In this document: in pieces, positions 1 through 12,974 of the stretch
How the letters are laid out: every line of letters starts with the position of its first letter
Numbering within the stretch: position 1 is the stretch's first letter
Origin: Sclerodactyla briareus
Taxonomy: Eukaryota > Echinodermata > Holothuroidea > Dendrochirotida > Sclerodactylidae
Length of the DNA stretch: 64,000 nt
Direction: 5' to 3'
Assembly: GCA_026419785.1 (NCBI GenBank)
Contig: JAODTK010005650.1
Coordinates: forward strand, 1 to 64,000
The notes under the pieces: generated by a model
What the model saw: the letters and a program-made list of their open reading frames with translations, nothing else
Databases searched by the model: none
What the model was told of the DNA's origin: nothing
Made by a program: the position numbers and the translations under genes

Positions 1-155
1 AGATTTCACCTCTGGTGCCATCCGACCGGAGCCAAACCAATAAGTTCATGTATTCATTATGGGGACCCCCATATATACTAAATAGGAGCCTTGATCCATC
101 CAGGGGTCGAGTTTTCGAGTTTCGTTTTTACAACCAGGCGTTACACACACCGTCA
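1..155 (+). repeat. Right-hand end of a truncated array-H repeat element
   Basis: The window opens inside one degenerate unit of the ~305-bp tandem repeat that recurs at 13-15 kb and 22.8-25.5 kb. The order of landmarks matches: a TGACC-rich stretch, an 'aacaataggg'-like block, 'ttcatgtattcattatggggac', a decayed 'accaagtatgagcttcatcc' block, a 'ggggtcgag' block, then 'ccaggcgttacacacac'. The last landmark corresponds to the unit-to-microsatellite junction at 24675. The left part of the element lies outside the window. Confidence 0.7.
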
Positions 156-2180
156 AGATGATCGCTAAACTGCTGAAGGTCTTTCTGAACTCCATGCGAG
201 ACAACAATGCTGTTGGAGAAGGATGGAGAAAAGGGTTGAGTCCGTGGTTGGATCCCCCCACCCCCTCACTTCCAGCCAACAGGTCCTTCGCAGAAAATCG
301 GCGGGAAAGCTGCTACTCCTTGCAATAACTAAGTTCCCGCACATCGGCACATGTAGAGTGCTGAATGAGTCTCAGGCTGTCGACAACTTAGACGGATGAA
401 CTGACAATCCTTATGGAGTAGCCTATACTTTGTACTTTGATTGATTGATATGTCCAAACTCCCGACAACAAAGGGTGCAAACCCTGTATTGTCAACCATC
501 ACAGGTGCGAGGATCCACGAGGACAGCGACCACTGGCCTAGCCAAAGGTCTGGTGCCGTTATGCTACTACAAAAAATTTCCTTCCAAAGGGCCCTCGCCC
601 ACTCAAGCATCCGGGAACCATGGTAAGTGTATATTACTTCAGGGCAGGCCCGAGTAGCAAGCCTTCCGAACAAGGGGGGGCAAGGACAGTTGTCTCACGG
701 TATTAAAGACATTTTTCCCGGGTTTCCCTCTGCTGAAGTGATTGGCGCGCGGGATGGTGGGAGGGGTTGACCTCAACTTTATGAGGGCGTCAGAAAAGCA
801 GGCACCTTCCCGAACCCACCGTACCATCAATGCCCTTTTGGGCATTTTTACAAAATTCTTCTCTTATTGACACTTCCCTCCTCCATTTCCCGTTGTTTAG
901 GGGGAGGGGGAGGGGGAGGGGGTTCCCCCTGCACAATGGGGGCTCGCTCAACTCCCCCAAAACCTTACAGCTATGACGAACCGCACATAATAGACTACCG
1001 CTTCAATTCAAATATGTTTCAATCCGGCGATGTCTGCCGTCACACAGTCAGCTCTTCCAGCTGCTGCCAATCAGAGAGTGACACTCACTCAGCCGATCAA
1101 CACGTGCTCTCCCTCGTACACTGTAGCTCAGCTGGCAAGCGTGGTCGGATTCGGATTTACGACTGGGGTAATCTCTAGAGAGCGGGTCTGAAGATCAGGA
1201 TTTGATAAGTGCGTAAGTCATGTCGTGTTATATTCAGGGGCATAGAAAGTCGGCATGGGCATCCTAAATCGGACTGTAGGCATTAGCGGATAGGCGGCCA
1301 ACAGAGGATCGTAGGTTCCATAACGAAAATACCTTTTGTTGCAACTGAGACGAGAGTTACCCCCCCCCCACACACACACAAAACATCCGTGGCTCGAGGG
1401 CGCGTAGCGTGTGCAGTGTGTTCTCGAACCGCTAGTTTTTTGCCCTATTTAGCGATCATGGGCTTTCATATGTTACAGTATTTATAAGTTTTTGATTCCC
1501 TTTGATCTGATGGTGTGGGATATGGATTTTGTTGTGGAAGATTACTAACGTCAGTATCTAAAATGAGCCAAGGTTATGGGTTGGCTAAAACATTTACGTT
1601 ACTGAAAGGCTGGGAGGGTCTCCATATGACGGAGGTGAAAACATCCCAGCCGATTAACATAATGATGAAACCAAACCATCAAGATGCTGGTGGTCTGGTT
1701 AATGAAATTGCATAAAAGTATGCAAAGTGACATTCTAGTGACCCTGGTTGTATATTCAAAATTCTTCAGACCAACGGTTAGATAAACTCCACAAACTTTC
1801 ATAGGCCCAACTGATCTAACAAACCTGAAAATTTCGCACATAAATCATCACCTCCGGTGACCCAAGTCCAACAAGTTCGAGAACATCCGACCAAGTTTGA
1901 AAAAATCGCATAAACTATGCGAATGGTCATGCTAACACATTTGCTTTTACACTAGCAAAGGTGGAAAGAGGACGGATCAAAACCCAACACTCCAAATGGG
2001 GAGGTTCTAGCATGTTGCCTTGTTGAGATATTTCAATTTACTTGTGGTTAAATTGACATCACGGACATGAAATCACGGGGGGGAAACATGCAAAGGCTGC
2101 TTTTAGAAAGTACAACCCTAACACAGTTAAATGCGCATGTTAGCCGCCATGATACCGAAAGACGAAAAAGGATATTCAAG
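156..2180. other. Non-coding stretch with decayed repeats, no gene recognised
   Basis: No convincing exon was found. The stretch holds G-rich low complexity at 899-921, a C/CA run at 1361-1380 and, from about 1700 to 1935, a decayed copy of the AT-rich ~150-bp module typified by 'caagtttgaaaaaatcgcataaactatgc' followed by a TGACC motif. The longest frame here (minus strand, 329-673) has no recognisable domain and no splice context that I would trust. Confidence 0.5.
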
Positions 2181-3756
2181 GGCTGTTCACACTTGTGCGC
2201 TTCGATACGATACGTACGGATACGATAAATTTATCGACGCGATTAAACAAAGTGTTCTTTTCAATAGGAGTGTTCACCGCCGTGCGAACGATACGATTAC
2301 GGATACGATACGATTACGATACATAAATTTTATCGGACGTCGAGTGAAAATATTTTAACTTTGATCGTACGATAAATTTTATCGTATGCGATAAATTGCG
2401 CAATGCAGTGATAAAACTGTGCGCATTCTGCGAAGAATATGGGGGAAAAAAAGTTTGGGAGTGTGCAAAGTGGGTTTTTCGTGAGATAAAATCAGGCGGG
2501 TTGGTTCCTAGATTAATGTATTGGGTAGTGCAGTATCCGGGGAAGACAATGGGCCTCTGATTGAGCTTTCTCGCTCTATTTGCCGCCCATGCATGGGACC
2601 TACGAAACCATTATGTAGTTCGATTCCATGATGCCTTCCCCATATACAAGTAGTAGCGTGACCAGTGAGGTAATGGGAGGGTCATGTTGCGACGGCGTCC
2701 ACCAATTATCATGGACATGCCAGAAAAAGAAAGGGAGAAATGGCTTATGGTGCGTGGCCGGGGGAGGGGGTTGGTGTTGTGGCTGTTTGAGGGGGAGGGT
2801 AGGAGGGAGTTTCCCGATTGGGGTCGATCCACAGCCTGTCGTATTGACGGGAACATCATTCTAACCTCATGTGAAAAAGAGTCGGAAAGAAACGAGGAGG
2901 CAACGGAAAAATAAGTATAGGGGGGGAGATAATGTTCGATTAACGCCAAGTTAATAATTCTCATGTAGGGTCGTGAGGAAAGTAGTAGGGTACACAGGTG
3001 GACGGAGCCGTAGCATGATTTCCACGGGTGTTCTGAAGCAGAGTAACCAAGCTCCAAATTTCAGTTCAATGACTGAATTGACGGAATGCCTTCTCGGCAT
3101 CTCACTCTTACATTTATTCTTGGATACCGATTGTTAATTAGACTGGGTGTCAACGAAAGGGTTATGCGGGGATGCGAGGTTCAGCTGCTATTCGGATGTC
3201 AATTGCGCTTCTTTTGAGTCAGCCCGGTGGGACGATACCGCGTTTGCTCCACGAGACCCCCTGGGTTAGGGCCGTCTGCCGGGGCGAAAGAAAACTATGG
3301 TGGCGAGCTGCGCGGGTAACTAGGAAGAGTTGGGGGGGGGAGGGGGCAGGCTCAGGACGGATCTGACCGACTAAAGAGAGGCTGTAACTGTTGTGTTCGC
3401 TTCAAAATGGTTAGATAAACACTATTTCATGCCTCATACAAGCAGAAAAAGCACACAAAGCTTCAAATGTGGCTTTGAAATTGAATCCTTGGTATCCACA
3501 AATTTGCCGACGAAGGGCTATTACCCACGTCTGAAGCGGGGGGAGACAAAAGGGGGGAACTGGTACTTTCCAAATAAAATTTCCACTTTTTTTGGCCCCT
3601 ACAACTCACAACATAACAAAACAAAAAAATTCTCCGACATGTTAGGCACCGAGACATCCGAAATTATCGTACGACATTTTTGGATGCACAAGGTGAAAAC
3701 TCCATCCGATAAATTTATCGTATCGTTATCGGATCGTATCGCACAAGTGGGACAGC
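2181..3756. mobile_element. Putative non-autonomous DNA transposon with inverted termini rich in GATACGAT
   Basis: The left end (2181-2236) reads GGCTGTTCACACTTGTGCG, then GATACGAT-type repeats, then 'gataaatttatcg'. The right end (3701-3756), read on the other strand, gives GCTGTCCCACTTGTGCG, then the same GATACGAT/GATAACGAT motifs and 'gataaatttatcg'. The two ends are therefore imperfect inverted repeats of about 55 bp. A second subterminal block of the same motif lies at 2262-2390. No transposase-like frame is visible inside, so this is a MITE-like or internally deleted element. I could not settle a target-site duplication; 'ttca' occurs near both ends but is not exactly adjacent. The superfamily is unassigned. 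Confidence 0.6.
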
Positions 3757-5289
3757 GCTTCACTCAGGAATGAATGGGGGTGGGTTACCCTTTACTATCC
3801 TTGTGCAAATTTGCAGGTTTTATTCGGATCCCACTAATAGTTTGTTAGGTAAAGAATTCAAAAGTACTGGTTTACATTGAATTGGTTTTATAGGAGATCT
3901 TGTGGTTCCCCTCGTGATGTCAACAAGGCACAATTGGCAATAGTGGTCGTGACTTATCGGTCATCGATCTCTGAATAGGTATGGAGGTTGGCTGCCATAT
4001 TGTAATGAAAACGAAAGGACCAAAAGTCACGTCATATTTACATGACCATGTCCATGGCGTAGTATTTAGGGGGGGCATCACCCCCCCCCTCATATTCCCT
4101 AATTCTATTAATTGCCCACATTTTCCATTAAAAACCTGATTTTTTGTTATAAAAAAGAGCGATTTTTTTGGGCGCGCTTCGCGCGCGCTTGTGTTCCCAC
4201 TTCAGTCAGTAGTTCGCGAAGGCAAACAAAACAGACGCAGGCGGTGGCCATGTGCCGGCCAACTTCACACTCTTTGTGTTTGGCAAGTAACAACAGTGGG
4301 TGTATACCAGTTGCACTCCCACCCTGCCGGTAACAACAGCACGGGTGAGCGATCGTTCGCGCACCTGAAGTTATAGAGACGTTTCCTGCGCTCCCGATGT
4401 CTGAAAACCGACTGAATGGGTTATCACACCTTTACTTAATAATACCTGAACTGAATCATGACATGTGACGATGAATTTGGGGAACAATCGTCGGCTGGTG
4501 TTTGCATCTAGTTCTTCTCTGGCTAGAACAATTAGTCCACGATCGAACGCGAAGGTATGACTGAAACAATGAGACCTTTAGAGCTCTAACCTAAATATTA
4601 TAGGTACACAAATCCAGAGTTTTTTAGAAGAACGCCTGCGCTTTATAGTTTTAAACAAGTCTTTTCAACTTGATGAACGCTAAGAAGTATGAATGATGAA
4701 TTATGAGTAAAATGACAACTCCAGAAGTCACCCTATGTGCACCAAATTCATGGCCTTTTTAAAGGAAAGTTTAGTGGTGAGGAGGCACTTCGCGAAGGGT
4801 CCCTCATAACCATAGGACTGTTGTTCTGTGACGACGTAGGCCTAAAAAGTAGGAGGTGCGGGGATGCCGTTTTGCAACCATATGGGATTTCTATCTGAGC
4901 GGAGCGTCACATTGGTTGTCGCAGAACCCTGGCGCCGCTCCTGACAACTAAACCTTATGTATATATTAGCCTGGCTAGGCTGGCCTATATTTCGTCCCTA
5001 GTATACACACATCGGGGTGGGTGGGGAAGGGACTCCAAGGCGGAGGGAAAAGCGGATGTGGAAAAAGGTTATACTACCACTGAAACAATCATCCTAAAAT
5101 CATCATAAAACATCAAAATATAGTGTGCATAAATGCTCCATGAGGGGTTGGGAATGGGCATTTCCTGCGATCTGAGGGGTTCACTCTTCCAAAAATGTCT
5201 CAGTACGCTCCGTGCCAACCGATGGTGGGCTCCGCTTAGATAGTCGACTCAGTGGCCCCCGTCAGTAAAACCCTGGCTACGCCACTGCC
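3757..5289. other. Non-coding stretch with transposon relics
   Basis: No gene was recognised. A small G7/C8 hairpin occurs at 4070-4090. The stretch at about 4780-5289 ends in 'ccctggctacgccactgcc', wording typical of MITE ends in marine animals, and carries an inverted look-alike 'ccctggcgccgctcc' near 4926. I could not define both ends. Confidence 0.35.
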
Positions 5290-5720
5290 ATTGTTCTTTA
5301 ATGACCTCAAGTGACCTCAACATATCCAAGAAGTTTCGTGAATATCTGACCAACAAGAAATGCATAAATTATGCAAGTTGGACTACACAATCACATATTT
5401 CAGGCTGAAATCTAATCAGTTCATCTACCTGTCATACTACTTTTACATAGCACACTACATCATCATAGTATGTAGGCTACGGTTTATCCGAAATCCTGCT
5501 AATAAGCCCAAACAATAAAATACTATAGTGTTACTTCACGTATCTCAATTAGGGTCTCTGGCGACCAAAATCTAATCAATAATCTACACCCAACTCCGGG
5601 GCCACACGCTTCCCGTCGTATGATTTGGGAGAATCCTACTAACGGGAAAGCGTGAAACACACACACACATACATACAACTAACGTGATCGATAAGTCTCT
5701 TCCGAATTGCATTCAGGGCA
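5290..5720 (+). mobile_element. Dispersed repeat, copy 1, ending in microsatellite plus hairpin
   Basis: This is homologous to 16245-16850. Both share 'aggctgaaatctaatcag', 'ttcatctacctgtcat', 'aactacatcat', 'aaacaataa', 'ccaaaatcta' and 'acacccaac.ccgg' in the same order. The right end is a CA/CAT microsatellite (5656-5677), then 'gataagtctcttcc', then an imperfect GAATT/ATTC hairpin (5698-5716). TGACCT occurs twice exactly ten bases apart at 5302 and 5312. This resembles a non-autonomous Helitron/Helentron-type element; that class is inferred from architecture only. Confidence 0.6.
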
Positions 5721-5988
5721 GAAAGAGACAGACATTTTGCTAGTTTTCCGCAGTTACACCCTTTCAAAAATATTCATTCCCTTATTTTTTACCCCAAGAA
5801 GGGGGCCTTTGAAATTAGCCATACATGATAGGCAAGAATTTTAAAAGCGTTGGTGATAGAAATAATGAATTACCAATGCATTTTAATGGTGAGGCTGTTT
5901 TCTTGAACAAAGCAGATTTGGAATAAATGTTGTGATTCCCAACTTTTATAAAGGCCTCCATACATAATGCTCAACTTGCCTGCCTCCT

Positions 5989-6004
5989 CCCCCCCCCCCC
6001 CCCC
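5989..6004 (+). repeat. Poly-C tract of 16
   Basis: Uninterrupted C run in otherwise unremarkable non-coding DNA. A G-run is at about 6176-6190. Confidence 0.9.
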
Positions 6005-8289
6005 TCCAACTGATGGTGGCGTCCTCACGCTGAATACTAAATGTTGTGATGGGCAATATGGTATACAGTGTGGCTTCGCACTTTTACCATGAGTATTATA
6101 TTAGCCGGAGAGGACATGAGAGCGCGTATTGTATGCCCTGTTCAAAGTTCCGTCAGAGAATACAAACTCAAAGGTGGGGGGGGGGGGGGAGGCGCCTATT
6201 GTGTGTAACATCGTGAAACACATTCAGTTTGTTTACTCTCTATCTGCGAATTTCTTCGATCATAGCCCGACCCCCGAAAATACCTTTGCTTTCATAGCTT
6301 CATAGTAAATATGGTATATCATAGTGCAAGATTCTGCAACATCTTCAGTGAAAGTATAACATCACGGAGTGAACTAGAGCTTATCGTTGTGAAGCTCGAA
6401 ATAGAGGAGGCTGTCAAACGGAACATATCTAATCTTCTGACGAAATGCGAATCGTGGTCACCCAAATCACATGTCACTATAACACTATTATAAGTGAGGG
6501 CGCTGTCGTGGCTTAGCAACACGGTTCCAACGGACTTCTGTTCTGTATAGGAGATTCAGTACAGCATGTCCGGGGCTCGACTTTAGGCATAGCTTTCCGA
6601 CGCATTCTTCGCACTCCCCCCAAAGCAACCCATTAACTTGTAAGGGGTCCCGGTATTGTATTGTCTAATCGCCTGCATAGCGCGGGGCGGGTGGATCTGC
6701 GTTGTGCCTCCCAGGCAGGCTTCCCTGAGGCGAAATCGGTGGCTCGCTGAATTATTCTGCATCGGAAAATTGTCCATAATCCTTTCTTTCCCTTATCTGC
6801 TTTACCCTCCTTTAATCGGCCCCCTCTCGAAAACATGTCTCCACACTAGTATATGTAGCCGGGGTCGCTCAAAACAAAACATGCTTGTGAAGGGCAAATA
6901 TCTGGTGGTCTTGACGCTTGAGCTACTGGCGCAGCAGCTTTCAAAGACTACGATAGGCCCGGGAAAAATGGAATCAGTGTGTGCTTGACTTCCCAGTAAT
7001 ATTTTATAGAATTTTCTAGTGCCTAAAGATAGTAGTCGCTGTCACATACGTCGTCGTAGTCATCTGCAGGAGGCCTATCCGCGGCAGTAGGCCCTCCTCA
7101 TTGCCCGCCATTAGGGGAAGCGCGGGACGCAGAATGATACGCCACAGGTTAGACGCTCTTCCACATCCCTTGCACTACCTTTCGTTTTTATAGTCACGCT
7201 AGTCGGCATCGTCTAAATTAGCGATTGGCCTACGACTACAATTAGTTTTGCGAACGTATGGTCTGCCGAATTTTCTGGGGCGGGAGGGCGCTATTGCACT
7301 GGTTGCCCAGGCTGCAATTTTTGCCGCCATAAGAGCTATCCATTCAATATAAAAATTTGTGGGATTGGCTGATTGACCACTGTTCGTGACGGAGGGAAGA
7401 GGGTGCACTACTACTGTATTCTGCACCCCAGCTGTCCATTATTGCTAATACTCTATTCTGGATGGTCGACTGTCTAGCTCGTGCCAACCATTCCTTCTGC
7501 CATAACAGGCAGCTGTGGTTAGTTTTAGAGCTGTACGCCCCTACCCATCTCAAGAGAACAGCTCTTGTTTCATTTTGGGTTCTGTCATAGGAAGAGGGAA
7601 TTCACTTGTCACAGTATTAATACATATTCTTGAACAAAAATTCAAACTAAATGACTAACGAGGCGATGTCTTGACTGTTTATCCAGATCAAATCACATAT
7701 AGCACCAGTCCGCAACTGGCAGACACTGCCTTGTTCTTTGTTAATCGTAACTTCAAAACTGTTTTAAATCCATTACGAGTGTTACGCCTGCCTCACACGT
7801 CAGAATTTGTGACTGTAAGGCTTGTAACAGTTCACGATCCTGCTCACCTGAGATTGAAGGTGTGAGGCAAGAATACTCAAGACCGTATCAACCCCACAAG
7901 CGCCCTCTAACTATCAGTCAATCCCTGCAACTTTTACTTCAACAGTTCAAGGTTTCGTACTGATTAAGGAGTCATCAAGCCCACATAGTTTTGTAAATTT
8001 TGTAAAAGCACACACATTAAGGACAGCTTGACTGAATGTAAGTACTCATCATGACTGAAAGTCCTACTCCTTCATGCTTTGAGTGGTCCAAATTCCTTCA
8101 GTAATTCTCATGCGGCGTCTACGACAACATTTTTGAAACTCGAAAATGTCGGGGCGGGTAAACCGCCAGACATATATACCCCGCTCTCTTATCAAGAAAT
8201 TGGTGAAACATGAAACCGGACAATATTCGTGGAAAGAAGTCATTTCTAGCTTTGTGAAGCGACAACGTGTACTGTAAATGGGTCCATTC
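6005..8289. other. Non-coding stretch, no gene recognised
   Basis: Short frames here on both strands overlap each other and have no domain, codon pattern or splice context that separates them from chance. At 8028-8130 there is a copy of a dispersed repeat whose other member is at 38289-38370 (shared 'gcttgactga', 'gactgaaagt', 'gagtggtccaaa' in order). Confidence 0.4.
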
Positions 8290-9990
8290 CATAATGCACT
8301 TGTTTAATTGTATGAGGACCCCTACGTCGCCGACAATTGCTCCCTAAATAAGCACACTTTCAAGATTCGACCTTTACCCACATTGCCACCCGACAGAGGT
8401 CCAATGTCAGGTCAGAAGGTCACACACCTGCAGTCAACAATTATACACAGGGTGAACCATCCGCCTTCGCATATATCCAATTCCCGAGTATAGCCAAAAA
8501 ACGTTTTTTACCCCTCAGTGACCTCGAATGACCTTTAATGATATACAGTTTTTGAAAATTGTTACTCTCCATGTGATACATCCACTCCTAGCCTAGGAGC
8601 ATTTTGCAACCTGATGAACACACCCAGTGCTATTGCCGAAAAAGTACTAAAATCAGTTTTGTTGACCCCTAAGTGCCTTTAATGACCTTCAATGACATGG
8701 CGTTTTTATGGAATTGTTACACTCCATGTGATGCAATTCCTCCTAGAATCATATTGCATTCCAAGAACATGTTCCAATGTTATTGCGAAAAAGGTAGAAT
8801 TGAACTTTGACCCCTTGTAACTGCCACAGTAGTGTCCGATCAAGCGGGAGTTGTTTTCTCTCCATAAAGCACACAAAGCTCACAATATCAAAAATAACCA
8901 GTTGTCTTTTTTTTTTTGGCCCTAACTCCTTGAAGAACGCCCTTTATTCAAGATTTCCGTCTTCACCCACAAACCACCCGACAGAGATCAAATTTCAGTC
9001 AGAGGTCACACACATCAGTCACAATATAATATCTCAATGGTGAACCCTCCAGCCTTCGCCGATATTCACTTTTCCGATTATAGCCCAAAACAGGTTTTGA
9101 CGCCCTAAGTGACCTCGAATGACTTTAATGATATGACAGATTTTTTATGAGAATTTTGACTCTCCATGTGATACATCACTCCCAGGAGCAGTTTTGGCAT
9201 TCTGATGAACACACCCAGGGCTTTTGCCGGAAAAGTACTAAAAATCATTGTTTTGCCCCTAAGTGACCTGTAATGACGTTCATGACATGGCGTTCTTAGG
9301 AAAATTGTTCACTCCATGTGATGCATCCCTCCCTAGAAGCATTGCATCCATCCCCAATGAACATGACATGTTTATCCGCGAAGAAAGTATTAAATTGAAC
9401 TTTGGACCCCTTGTAACTACGACAGTAAGTGTCCGATCGAAGCGGGAGTTTGTTTCCCTCCATAAGCCACCAAAGCTCTAATCACTATCCCAATAACCAG
9501 TTTTATTTTTTTCCCGTAACTCCTTATAACACATTTTCTTCAGATTCGACCTTTAACCACATGACCCCCCACAGAAGTGTCCAACTTCAGGTCCGCGGTC
9601 ACACACATGGCAGGCAACAATTATATCACAATGGTGAACCTCCAGCCTTCGCGATATTCAATTCTCCGATTATAGCCCAGAAACTTTTTTTGACCCCTAT
9701 GTGAACCCCGAATGACCTTTAATGATATGACAGTTTTTATTAAAGTTGTACCCCCATGTGATACATCCCCCTAGGAGCATTCTGCTTCTTATGAACACAC
9801 CCAGTGCTATTGCCGAAAAAGTACTAACATCGTTTTTGACCTCTAAGTGACCTTTAAAAATTACCTTCAATGACATGGCGGTTTTTAATGAAAATTGTTT
9901 ACAACTCCATGTATGCTCCACTCCTAGAAGCTATTGCATTCCAATGAACATGTTCCCAACTGTTATTGCGAAAAAAGTATTGAACTCATC
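8290..9990 (+). repeat. Tandem array of a ~590-bp unit, about three degenerate copies
   Basis: The marker 'gtgacctcgaatgacctttaatgatat' starts near 8518, 9109 and 9700, giving a period of about 590 bp. Each unit contains two half-related blocks: 'gtgacct..aatgacctttaatgata' with 'ctccatgtgatacatc..cctaggagcat', and later 'gacctttaatgaccttcaatgacatgg' with 'ctccatgtgatgca'. A third block follows ('cccttgtaact', 'caagcgggagt', 'attcgacctt', 'cagaggtcacacaca', 'ggtgaacc.ccagccttcgc'). Copies differ mainly by small insertions and deletions. The first and last units are partial. Confidence 0.85.
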
Positions 9991-12589
9991 ATTTGACTGA
10001 TCAGGACAACTAATCTCAAATTAGTCCCACAATTTACCCCAGGTGATCTTGATGCTATTGATAAATTTTATCAGGACTGGTATAGGTCCTATTCACCAAG
10101 TTTCGTCAAATTCCCCAAATTTTGAGAAATTTGCATTAATTATTCTAATATGCTAACGAATATGTAATAAAGCACACATGATGACCTTCAGTGATTTCAA
10201 CGCAATTGATAAATTTATCGGACTGTTAGAAGGATCTACTCACCAGTTTTTCGTGAATCCACAAAGTTTATAATCTGCCTCATTGCTATTGGCCACTGCT
10301 ATGCAAATCAGTATGCAATGATTACCTCCAGTGACCCGTCACATTAGAAATTCATCTGCAGTTTCATGAAAATCCATGAAGTTTAATATATCATCATACA
10401 TTCTGCTATAAATAGGCTACTGGCCAAATAAATTCAAACTTGACCTCGGATACCTTGAAATGGTCACCCATGTTTGTCGGCTCCACCAACTACCTCACAA
10501 CCACCATTTATTCGTGTAATCGCACGAACTTGAAATGTGCAGAAAAACTGCGAAATAGAGGGCAATAAATATACGATATAGCCTTTTTTCGAACTTATCC
10601 GAGATTTTAACTCATACGGACATGTGTACCAGTTTTGGGTCATCTAAAAATGTTAAAGGATGAGAGCGGCTAACGCCTAAAAGTTTCTGGCGGCGCGGCG
10701 GAGACGGCGGCACACGGCCAAAACCGATAATATCCCCGAACACGTTACAGTGTTGCGTGGATATAATGAAACATGTTCCCCTGTCGCTGTGAATTTCACC
10801 AGTGTGCACCGGCCAAAACAATATGGTCAACAGCTTGCAAATGATGGCAGTCAATCGCCCCATCGACTGTATAATAGGTTCCGCACAATACCCCATGCAG
10901 TCCTGTAGCAGTGCGACGTAGGCTTCAGTACGCAGACTCTCCTACACAGGCGATCGGAACCCATTTGGCTCGCCTGCTTGCGCGAATCAGTGTTTTCTTC
11001 CATAGTCCACCTGCAAATAATTATAGTGCATTCCATGTGTCGCTACAGTTTTGGTATTAGCATTCAATCAAAACAGCTTATTAATCAGTGACCAAGTTCA
11101 AATTCCTAAGGACGGATTATTGACCATGTCTACCCAAAAGAGTACAAAAAAAAACGTTTTGTGGAATGTGCTGAAATTCCCTACCTTATCAACTTGACAA
11201 TCTGGTCCATTGCCATTTTCTCAGGACCAATGGTTGGACCGCACTTAAAACGTTTCATGGGAATTCCAACAAACTTGAATGTTTTCATGAATGGACGAAT
11301 TTACACATGATAACCCCCAGTGACTCGATAGATTTGATGTTAAAATTTTGAAGGGACAAGGTAGACCATCCCATAAGCTTCATGAAAATCGAACAAACTT
11401 GATAAACAATGCACATAGACACAATGATGACCTCTATTGGACCTCCAGTCTATGTTTAAAATGCGGAGAGTAAAGGTAATACATACCCACCAGAGTATTC
11501 ATACTGAATATTCATTTTAACGACATGTGGGTTTATTTACGGAATTGATACGATGTAATTTTTGTTTGTATGATAGTTTATCTATATCTATTATTCACCT
11601 ATGTGTTTAATACTCTCATTTTCCTACTTTACTACTTTTTCTTCTTTCTCTACTGGGATTCTCCCGCTTTGTTAGCTATCCAAGCTTTTGTAGGAGACTT
11701 CCTTCACATTGTATATACTATTGCTTGGTGAAAACAAATCAAATATATCAAATATCAAAAATATATTTTCTCAGTTTGTTTGAATTGGTATTAAGGTTCA
11801 CGATACATTCTTGCCATTACCCACATTACTGGGTTCATTGTTGCATTTGCACCTGGGCCTCCAGCATCGTCCTTGCGGGAGGGTAAAAGTGATTGTCAGC
11901 TTTTTCCTTATTCATTTTTTGTAATTGCACTTCATTTGGACGTGTGATTCATATTAGCATATTTCCACAACACTGATAACTACTACATCTCCTAACATCA
12001 AGATCAGCAACGATAAAGCTATTTTCATTCGTAGTCTGTGTACGTGTTAGCGTTTAAAAGTCTATGACTATGTACACCCAGTAAAAATGGATCCCCTATA
12101 TATATAACTACACAGTCCTATTTCAACCCCCTAACTCTCCCCTGCCCCCCCCCCCCATGCCTGAAAACAAATGAATGTAGGCCAAATCTTACCATGCTCC
12201 ATTATATGAACCCAGCCATTCCATGTAACTTTTCTGGGTCAGCTTTTTAACAGATGTCATGGTACTGGCAGGGAACGTATTGACAGGCCCAAGTAACAAA
12301 CCTCCCCCTGGGGCGGTTCTCTGATGAAGTTTGGTGGGAAGTTGTGGAGGAATATTCCTTCAGCTTGTTAAGTTAGTTTGACTGATCCTATAGGAAAGTG
12401 CCGATAATACATTTCGAACAGCTTTTTTTAAGGCACTGTGTGATATGGCTGTTTATTTGGGACATGGGCTTTTATTTCAAGGGACCAGTTTTCCATGAAA
12501 ACTATTATTATGGTCATCGAAGGTAGTTTTTGAACGGATCTTATCAGATGTTAATTAGATCCTAATGGTTATTCCAATGAGTTTTTTTG
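9991..12589. repeat. Decayed ~150-bp AT-rich tandem modules, then unannotated DNA
   Basis: Between 10000 and 10460 the block 'attgataaatttatc.ggact' followed by 'ctactcaccagtttttcgtgaa' recurs about 148 bp apart (10058 and 10206), with TGACC-type motifs between copies. Related modules appear near 11220-11450. From 10640 to 11040 the sequence is CpG-richer ('ggcggcgcggcggagacggcgg') but I see no gene. From 11450 to 12589 I recognise nothing apart from a C-run at about 12146-12156. Confidence 0.5.
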
Positions 12590-12965
12590 TCCATGATTGA
12601 CCTCGATGACCTCTGCTGGCAGAACTTTTTTATGAAAAATTTACACTTGATAATTTGCACGTATGCTACAATAGCAGCCATATCGGTACATCACTGTAAG
12701 TTATTGCAGAAAATGTTATTCGACATGGTTTTTTTTTTTTTTCCCTGGATGACCTTTGATGACATTCTTTTATGCTTTTTTTTAAATGAAAATGCGACCT
12801 CGATGTGATGCCCAAGCCAAAAGCATTATTTTTTTTCATCAGATACAATGCCTATGCCATGCCGAAAGGTATCGAAATCGACCTTTGGCCCTTGTAACTC
12901 GAAGGCAGGTGCCAGATCCAAGCGGGAGTTGGTTTCGGTCTATGTAGCTCTACATCACATATCCA
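12590..12965 (+). repeat. Decayed single relative of the 590-bp repeat
   Basis: The order 'gattgacctcgatgacct', 'ggatgacctttgatgacatt', 'cgatgtgatgc', 'aaagcatt', 'cccttgtaactc', 'ccaagcgggagttggttt' follows the unit at 8290-9990. The copy is strongly diverged and stands directly before an array-H element. Confidence 0.65.
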
Positions 12966-12974
12966 ACCAGAAAG

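Noticed and set aside
329..673. 114-codon minus-strand open frame near the left edge
   Set aside because: No recognised domain and no splice context; other frames over the same bases are also open.
1120..1190. tRNA-like phrase 'gtagctcagctggcaagcg'
   Set aside because: The A box is plausible but no B box or foldable T arm follows within tRNA distance.
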